From Panicum virgatum (taxonomy: Eukaryota; Streptophyta; Magnoliopsida; Poales; Poaceae): DNA of 64,000 bases. The notes beneath the pieces were generated by a model. It made no database searches and was not told the origin of the DNA. It saw only the letters and a list, made by a program, of their open reading frames with translations. The DNA lies in NCBI RefSeq assembly GCF_016808335.1, contig NC_053138.1, positions 52,420,951 through 52,484,950 of the forward strand, in the 5' to 3' direction. Shown here piece after piece: positions 57,691 through 64,000 of this stretch (positions within the stretch are counted from its first letter, which is position 1; each line of letters begins with the position of its first letter). A program made the position numbers and the translations under genes.

Positions 57691-58868
57691 TTCAGGCCAC
57701 CAACCAGCTCTAATATAATTCCTATTTCTAGGTGCCACGCACTTGTTGCATTTATTTATCATAAAAATACAAACTGATTTAGCTCGCTCATACAGGGTCA
57801 TTCAAGGTCATCAAGCAATCCATCTACCGTGATTGTCGTTTCTCCTTATAAATAGTTGGCTCATGTCTTATCCAAGGTATCTAGTTCAAAATATAGTGCC
57901 TTGCTTGGATCTCGTGCAGTCTTGATAGGGTCTAACGGAACAGAAGGCCGGCGAGCTTCTTTTCTTTTGTCTTTTTAGCTTTTGGTGCTGCTTAAGGTAC
58001 TGAGAAGTTACCCTGCATCAGTTCTTACTACTCGCTAGAGCAGACATGTTCCCTTGTAATGACGGGGGTATGCAGATAGGATTTGGAGGCATCATTGAAT
58101 CAGCTTCATCACGAGTCACAGTTGCATCTCGAAGTTGAAAAAAAAGAGCTGAATAAGGTCAAACATAGACCGAAGATAAGAAGAGCTGTTGAGCTTTCAT
58201 ATAGTAAAATAGTGAATACACTAACCGGTTGGTAATACCAACCGGGACCAAATGGATTGCCTACCACGTCGGGCCTCGCAACCCCTTTGGTTAGTCACTG
58301 GTCCCGGTTCCTGGCCTGGCGGTCCCGATTGGGAAACCGAGACTATTCAAAATTCTCAACTGAGACATATCAGCCTTCCTGTAACGGTGAGTGCAACTAA
58401 CAATTGAGGGAAACAACTAACAATCGAGGGAAATTTAAAGAATTCCGGCTATGCAGACTTGTTGTGGGGCCTACTAACAATAGTAGAATTTAGAAAAAAA
58501 GGAAAAGTCCAATTTACACCTTCCCGTCAACTACAAACCGGATAACGGTGCCATCCAACTATTGAAACCGGATAAATTATTTAACCTCCTGGGTGGTCAA
58601 AGGTAATTTTCCAGTTTGTCGAAAATTCGTAAGGATACTCCAGTATTTAATATCTAGTTATGATTGAGAGGCAATTTTTTTCACGTGTTGCATCCCACCC
58701 TCAACTCCATCTTGAACGACATTCCTTTGTGAGTAAAGTCCGTTTTGCCCCTCTTAACATGTGACCGAGTTTGAAAAATCCCCCTAACTCAAAGATCAAA
58801 CAACCGCACCCTAAAAACAGGACAAATTACTCCCATTGACCATTTCAATGCAATGTGATTTTGCTAAC
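57691..58868. other. Intergenic with a CACTA-like remnant
   Basis: 58215-58340 carries GGTTGGTAATACCAACCGGG and GGTCCCGGTTCCTGG, a fragment of the CACTA-type repeat family. No gene supported. Confidence 0.4.
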
Positions 58869-58952
58869 GTGGACGATTTGAGAGTTTAGGGACTTAGGTG
58901 GATGATCTGAGAGTTTAGAGTGGGTGGACGATTTGAGAGTTTAGGGACCTAG
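58869..58952 (+). repeat. Three-copy short tandem repeat
   Basis: GTGGACGATTTGAGAGTTTA followed by GGGACTTAG; then a 26-bp variant; then a third copy of 29 bp with one change. Confidence 0.85.
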
Positions 58953-59338
58953 GTGAAATCTCGAAACAAGTTTGGGGATATGGTGTGCAATCTACTCACG
59001 TGTACTACCTATACTGCTACTAAACTTTGAACCGTCAGATATTCCTATACCGATCTTTTTCAAACACTAGTATAGACTAGTATAGTGCATCATAAAAGAT
59101 CGTGGCGTTACGGTCTTCCCTAGTTCTTAAAGAAATTGGCACCTAGGACCCTTGTGTCATTTAGGCCCTGATTTTGCCTCCAAAATACTCAAAGACTCTG
59201 CCTATGTACTTCACAGATCTCACTGCGATGTTCAGTTAATTTTTAGAGTTCAGCAGGGGTATGTTGACTGAGATTTTTCTTGCACAACTATCCAAGTCAC
59301 CACTATCGAGCTGCTCATATATTCGGCATTCTCAGACC

Positions 59339-59341
<3 letters not shown>

Positions 59342-59419
<78 letters not shown>
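59342..59419. repeat. (TA)n microsatellite, 39 units
   Basis: Uninterrupted TA run of about 78 bp; the Tyr-Ile repeat ORFs across it are artefacts. Confidence 0.97.
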
Positions 59420-59422
<3 letters not shown>

Positions 59423-59429
59423 TTGCTCC

Positions 59430-59560
59430 GTTGCTTCTATGATGAATATATGTTACGTCCATACCTCATATTGATGATCCTGACTATAAAACACCCTTAT
59501 AGATACCAGTCTCCTGTAGGTATATATGGAAGGTGTCAGGAAAGTTCCATGGACTAACCA
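59430..59560 (+). repeat. Modular repeat, copy A (short)
   Basis: Shares TCCGTTGCTTC and TATGGAAGGTGTCAGGAAA with the later copies. Weakest member. Confidence 0.4.
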
Positions 59561-59919
59561 TGACTCTGGGCTGACAAGAAACTGTAGAAGTTGTGACGTA
59601 CTAGAGGGGATCTGTCGGCGTTGCGGACTTGGGGCTCCAACTTTTGTATCTTCTTCGCCTGCGATATGCTTGTATTTTTGGGATCGCTCTTGTTGGCGCT
59701 CCAACTTCTTCGAAGTCCTTTGCTTGCAACATGTCTGAACTGATCGTGCGTGCAAACTACAAAATATCGAAAGTCATTTTTAGGCGATATATACATACGA
59801 CTGAAGAACGTCTTGAAGCTAGAAATACTGAAATTTTCCTCCCTGGGATTATTGTCCTGTAGCTAAAGTGTACATTTTGATCTCCTGGAATTGGAAACAC
59901 GCCAACCTGTTAAATTCAG

Positions 59920-60080
59920 TGCTCACCCTCGATACATAAATATCCGTTGCTTCATGGCTCCCGTTATATATACATCCTCATGCATATCTCCTGTCCATCA
60001 AAAACCTTGCGCATGCATGCTAATCTCATGTGGAGCATAGTTCGTATAGGTATGGAAGGCACCAGGAAATTAAATCAGGT
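59920..60080 (+). repeat. Modular repeat, copy B
   Basis: CCCTCGATACATAAATATC, TCCGTTGCTTCATGGCTCCC, CATGCATATCTCCTGTCC, TATGGAAGGCACCAGGAAAT. Corresponds to the start of copies C and D. Confidence 0.55.
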
Positions 60081-60610
60081 GCAGCTTGCATATTCTTCCA
60101 TATTTCATTACTTGATCTACTTACTGCTGTTGTCACACCATATGACGACGTTCCCATCTCCACTTCCGTTTTCATCCATCTGCTGCTGTCGAACCACCAA
60201 TCCACCATAGGTAATTGATTGTAATTTCATGAACATTCGTGTGCCTGCTTGCGCTACGGCTTACAATTACATGTAAACCTTAATGATGCGTAACAAATGA
60301 TTTACAAACAAATAAAAAATGTGCAAATAAGATCTAAATGGCTCCTTGACTTGCTTTCTCTGGACATTCGCAAGTGTGTTGTCTCTCAACCAGATTATAT
60401 TTTTTGCAGGCCACCTGGCAATACTGTAATGAGGAGTAATTTTCTCATGAAAAACTAAACTATTTTGATTTGGGTGATTCATAAATTCGGAGCCAGATAA
60501 AACGGTAATATTGACGAAAATGTTATATGTCCAGTTTCTATTGAAAAGCACCTGAAACTTGTTGCTGTACTGCTAACAAGAGTTTGCATTGCATTCTTGT
60601 GTAATATCTT
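60081..60610. other. Spacer between repeat copies
   Basis: AT-rich; no supported gene or element. Confidence 0.4.
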
Positions 60611-60619
60611 CCCAAATTA

Positions 60620-61200
60620 AACATGATATATGCATCTCCTCTCCTTCAGAAATCTTGTCCATACTCATCTCCTTGAATGCTTACGTCACTGGAAACTCAT
60701 TCATCTAATAGGTGTGGAAGGCATCAGGAAACTGCAAAAAAGAAAGAAATCTTCCCCAGCCAATAAAATAGAGGTAAACGAAGGGCTTGTGTGTGGTGAG
60801 CCTAGATTTCAGCAACCACATGCATCATGGCCACAAATTCTCTCTAGCTATCATTGTGAAAGAGAGGTAGGAGATTGTTCATAGGCAAATGCAATTGGCC
60901 AATTATGATTGACAGTTTGAGTCACTCGAAGCATATCCATGCAGTTTGGATATATTTCGTGCCATCTAAATTACTTCCAACCAAAAAAGTTTCAAATACA
61001 TAGCTATAAAATCATACAATTTTCATATAAAGCTTTCTCCATTTCCGAGTTCGTGCAAAAAAATTAATTTTCTAGTACAGGGTGAAATCAAATTCAAAAG
61101 GCAGGAAATGATCAGTGTTTGTTCTATACATAGAGCCAGCATGCATAATCCTGAGAGTATCCGTGCCGGCTTGTTTATACAAGCCATCGTGTGGATGACT
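60620..61200 (+). repeat. Modular repeat, copy C
   Basis: Long diverged direct repeat of copy D. Shared blocks in order: CTCCTTGAATGCTTACGTCA, GGCATCAGGAAACTGCAAA, GAAGGGCTTGTGTGTGGTGA, ATCATTGTGAAAGAGAGG, AATTGGCCAATTATGA, AAGCATATCCATGCAGTTTG, GAGCCAGCATGCATA, ATCCTGAGAGTATCCGTGCC. No conserved open reading frame runs through it. Confidence 0.85.
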
Positions 61201-61241
61201 AATCCGCGCCTGCTCATTTAAGGATGAATAAGCTGATGAGT

Positions 61242-61770
61242 CACTACTAGAAAACTATGTCATCCATCCATCACAACTATACTGGAGGAAATTGTAGATG
61301 GTACTGATGCTACCTCTAGTACAAGGTCCAATTCCCATCGGTATTTTTATGGTGATTAAAAGATCATGCAGGTTTTTAATTTGGTAACACCAACAAATAA
61401 ACATATATTAGTATTGGTTGGTGTTACAATCCGGTACTGAAGGGTGCTCCACGTGTGAAATCAAAAGGAAATCATCTGTGTTTCAATCAGATTTGCTGTG
61501 ATTTTGATATGGTAAGAAAGGTATGCACGAGACAATATATCTCGGGTTCGAATTCTATTCATCGCATGAGCGTATACTTCACGAGACTTGTGATTTAGTA
61601 CATGCATGATGGAAATAGTTTTTTGTAATTATTTTGGATGTCTTACCTTTTAGTATCGGGTGATACAATAGATACTAATTGGTATTGATAATCAAGACTT
61701 TAGTCTCCATTGTGGAACCTGTATTGATAGCAGTTTGAACCCAGTACTAATGTGGTTTTTTCCGGTAGTG
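61242..61770. mobile_element. CACTA MITE 2 (529 bp, TSD AGT)
   Basis: Left end CACTACTAGAAAAC, right end inverted CACTACCGGAAAAAA. AGT on both sides (61239-61241, 61771-61773). Interior includes GGTGTTACAATCCGGTACTG and similar subterminal phrases, and a tRNA-like A/B-box pair (about 61508-61521 and GGTTCGAATTC at 61545-61555). Confidence 0.88.
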
Positions 61771-61773
61771 AGT

Positions 61774-62680
61774 ATTTATCTAGTAGAGATGTCTCCACCT
61801 AAAAGTCAATATTACATATTAATAAGCTCCCGTGCATATCAGGTTAGGGTAGTCGCAACACTCCACCTCAGCTGATTTTTATAGCATTATTTAATAAGGT
61901 GCCATGTAAGCAAAAAGATGATGTGGCACATGATTTAATGAAGAGGAAGAAGAAAATTTGGAGAAACCGTTTCTCATGCAGGAAACGGTGTTAACACGGG
62001 AATCAAGCTGAGGAAACTGGCCGACCTGCGTTGGGGGTGAGGGGAGTATCTTCCCCACAAGTTCATGGGACCCACCGCTTTCCATGCCGCGGAGAGCTAG
62101 GCTTTGCCGTGCTAGCCCACTGCTGATGTCGGGCGCCAGCCCATAGTGGCTCACGGTGGTTTCGTTGGAGCTTGACGCTGCCATACACGCGTGCTCACGC
62201 CGGCTGCCAGACCTCGCTGTTTGCGAGTGCTGATGCAGAGTGGAATCAAGTAATGATTAGTGGCTGCCTGTACTGATTTGGAGATAGTGTTGTTGCTTAC
62301 ATGTCAATTGAACCAGAGAGGACTAGAGGAGTTTCCATGGATCACTGAATTGGATTCGGAGGAGGAAGTGGTGGGAGATGAGGCAAAGCAAGCTCGTCAT
62401 GGTCATGGCACTGGAGAGAGAAAAGAGAGGAAGTGAGGGATCTTTACTGCATATGAGGTTGTACAACCTAGAGTGCAATTTACTCATTAGTGTTTTTCAT
62501 TTCTGCAACAGGTCCTATAGAGCAACTAGGCATTATTCATGTTTTGTCCACTTACTATGTACTGTCAGTGCACAAAAAATAACTATACGTACTGATGAAA
62601 TGCTCGTCAATTTCTTTTTATTTCAAAGCAACTTATTTGTATTAAATGACTGATCAAGGTGGGATCTCCAGGTTCTAGCC
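61774..62680. other. Intergenic; possible decayed MULE-type MITE
   Basis: GTCGCAACACTCCACCTCAG at 61853 and the following TTATTTAATAAGGTGCCATG look like the end of a dispersed grass repeat; no partner end found. The minus ORF at 61891-62184 has no family resemblance. Confidence 0.3.
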
Positions 62681-62689
62681 AACATGATT

Positions 62690-63455
62690 CTTGTCCACTC
62701 CACACCTCGATATATTGCTGCCTGCTGGCTCCCATTATGTGTCCTTATGCATCTCCTCTCTTGCCCATACTATAATCTCCTTGAACGCTAACATCACTAG
62801 AAATTCATCTAGGCATCAGGAAATTGCAAAGAACATAGAAATCTTCACCCAGCCAACAAAAGAGAGGTAAATGAAGGGCTTGTGTGTTGTGATCCTACAT
62901 TTTGGCAACTACGAAACCATGGATACTGATATCTTGGTAGCATTCCGAGTAACTCCTCAGCCGGGGGTTCTGCCTGAAGAAGTAGGGGCTGTAGTAGCTG
63001 TGGAATTTTCTACTACTACATGGACAATTGTTTGAACTATTGGACTTACCAGTCTTGATCGTTATCCATCATGGCCACAAACTCTCCCTGGATATCATTG
63101 TGAAAGAGAGGCATGAGATTCTCTGGATGCAATTGCAATTGGCCAATTATGACTGACAATATGAGCGAACCCGAAGCATATCCATGCAGTTTAGATATAT
63201 TGTGTTTGGCATCTAAATTACTTCAAATAAAAATGTTTCAACTACATAGCTATAGATACTGTCGAATCATACAATTTTCATATAGTTTTTTCTCCATCTT
63301 TGAGTTTGTGCAAAAAATTTATGAATTTCTGAGTGCAAGGGTGAAATCAAATTCCAAAGGCACAAAAATATTTGATTATTGTCTGTTCTATATAGAGCCA
63401 GCATGTATATATAATCCTGAGAGGATCCGTGCCGGCTCATTTACAAGCCAACATG
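62690..63455 (+). repeat. Modular repeat, copy D
   Basis: Direct repeat of copy C with about 100 bp of extra sequence near 62930-63060. Also shares the leading block CTCGATATATTGCTG and GGCTCCCATTATGTG with copy B. Ends, like C, just before a CACTA MITE. Confidence 0.85.
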
Positions 63456-64000
63456 CAGTACTAGAAAACAGGCCATTGGTCGACCCCAAAAGTACCGAAA
63501 TCAAGATGACCCAGTACTAATTCTAACATTAGTACCGGGTCATCTTTGTTCTAGTACTTTTGAGGTGGAGGAAAGGTCCAGGAATCCTTTTAGTACTGGG
63601 TGGTAACACCACTCGGTACCAAAGGCTAGACATTGGTACCGGGTGGTGTTACCACACGGTACTAATAGGTCCTCCCACATCAGTACCAGGTGGAGACACT
63701 ACCCGGTACCTATGTCTAGCCTTTGGTACCGGGTGGTATTTATTACCCGGTACCAAAGGTGCTCCATATGTTACTTTAACAGAAAAATATCTCCTTCTCA
63801 ACCACAATTGCTATGTAGGTGAGATGGTAAACGAGCTATACGGGAGACACGAGGTCATGGGTTTGAATCTCGACCACTACATGCGCACATATTTTCTTTT
63901 TCTGCAAAGTGCACAGACCCCTTTAGTACCGGGTCATCCACCCCGTGTTAGTGCCTCTGACCTTTAGTCTCGGATGCCTAGTACCGGTTGTAAAAACCGG
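63456..64000. mobile_element. CACTA MITE 3, runs off the right edge
   Basis: Left end CAGTACTAGAAAACAGGCC, a one-base variant of CACTACTAGAAAA. Dense repeats of AGTACCGGGTGGTGTTACC and inverse. A tRNA-like module: A-box-like TAGGTGAGATGG (from 63816) and B-box-like GGTTTGAATCT (63860-63870). The right end is outside the window. Confidence 0.8.

Noticed and set aside
59250..59557. Tyr-Ile repeat proteins on both strands
   Set aside because: Translation of the (TA)n microsatellite.
61891..62184. Minus-strand ORF of 97 aa
   Set aside because: No homology recognised and the sequence looks like a decayed dispersed repeat.

Overview
The window is nuclear DNA of a grass, probably a panicoid; I cannot name the species. 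The signs are introns with GT-AG borders, GC-rich first exons, telo-box 5' leaders, and dense nested grass-type transposons: Ty3/gypsy LTRs beginning TGTAACACCC, CACTA elements, Tourist and Stowaway MITEs, and a Helitron. Most of the 64 kb is transposon. No bacterial, organellar, CRISPR or rRNA feature was seen. All gene models were built by eye from splice sites and reading frames.

Host genes. Two ureide permease (UPS) genes lie on the minus strand: UPS-A, CDS 25093 to 23106, 417 aa, with an apparent 5'UTR exon near 26.3 kb; and UPS-B, CDS 56737 to 54873. A third, decayed UPS exon lies at 15.3-15.5 kb. A short eIF5B gene (CDS 49805 to 54697, ten exons, 894 aa, plus strand) ends tail-to-tail with UPS-B, only 175 bp between stop codons. 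An RPA1 (RPA70)-like gene at 44164-47424 keeps its splice sites and zinc ribbon but carries two nonsense codons and a frameshift.

Layout. 1-10.0 kb: minus-strand Ty3/gypsy retroelement (5' LTR 7091-10011, PBS, accessory ORF, gag start, pol running off the left edge), interrupted by a second retroelement and other repeats. 10.0-15.1 kb: right part of a CACTA element with transposase tail exons, an adjacent BURP-domain gene fragment, and a 2.8-kb solo LTR inserted in it. 15.2-15.5 kb: UPS pseudogene. 16.3-20.2 kb: complete non-autonomous LTR retrotransposon. 20.8-22.3 kb: Tourist MITE nested in a Stowaway MITE, then a short solo LTR. 23.1-26.4 kb: UPS-A. 27.6-34.8 kb: CACTA MITE, copia-like LTR, gypsy LTR with PBS. 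35.6-37.5 kb: Pack-CACTA carrying a reticulon gene fragment. 38.7-41.1 kb: Helitron. 41.9-47.5 kb: RPA1-like locus. 49.3-56.9 kb: eIF5B and UPS-B. 57-64 kb: LINE-like tails, a long (TA)n tract, a diverged modular repeat present in up to four copies, and two CACTA MITEs.

The genes do not form a pathway. UPS proteins move ureides, uracil and related bases across membranes; eIF5B joins ribosomal subunits; RPA binds single-stranded DNA. The most notable items are the collapsed intron 3 of UPS-B, with a predicted frame-preserving exon skip; three independent gene-fragment associations with mobile DNA; tRNA-like modules shared by three CACTA MITEs; and a retroelement accessory ORF whose N-terminus resembles the histone H3 tail. 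I found no clearly new multi-gene system.
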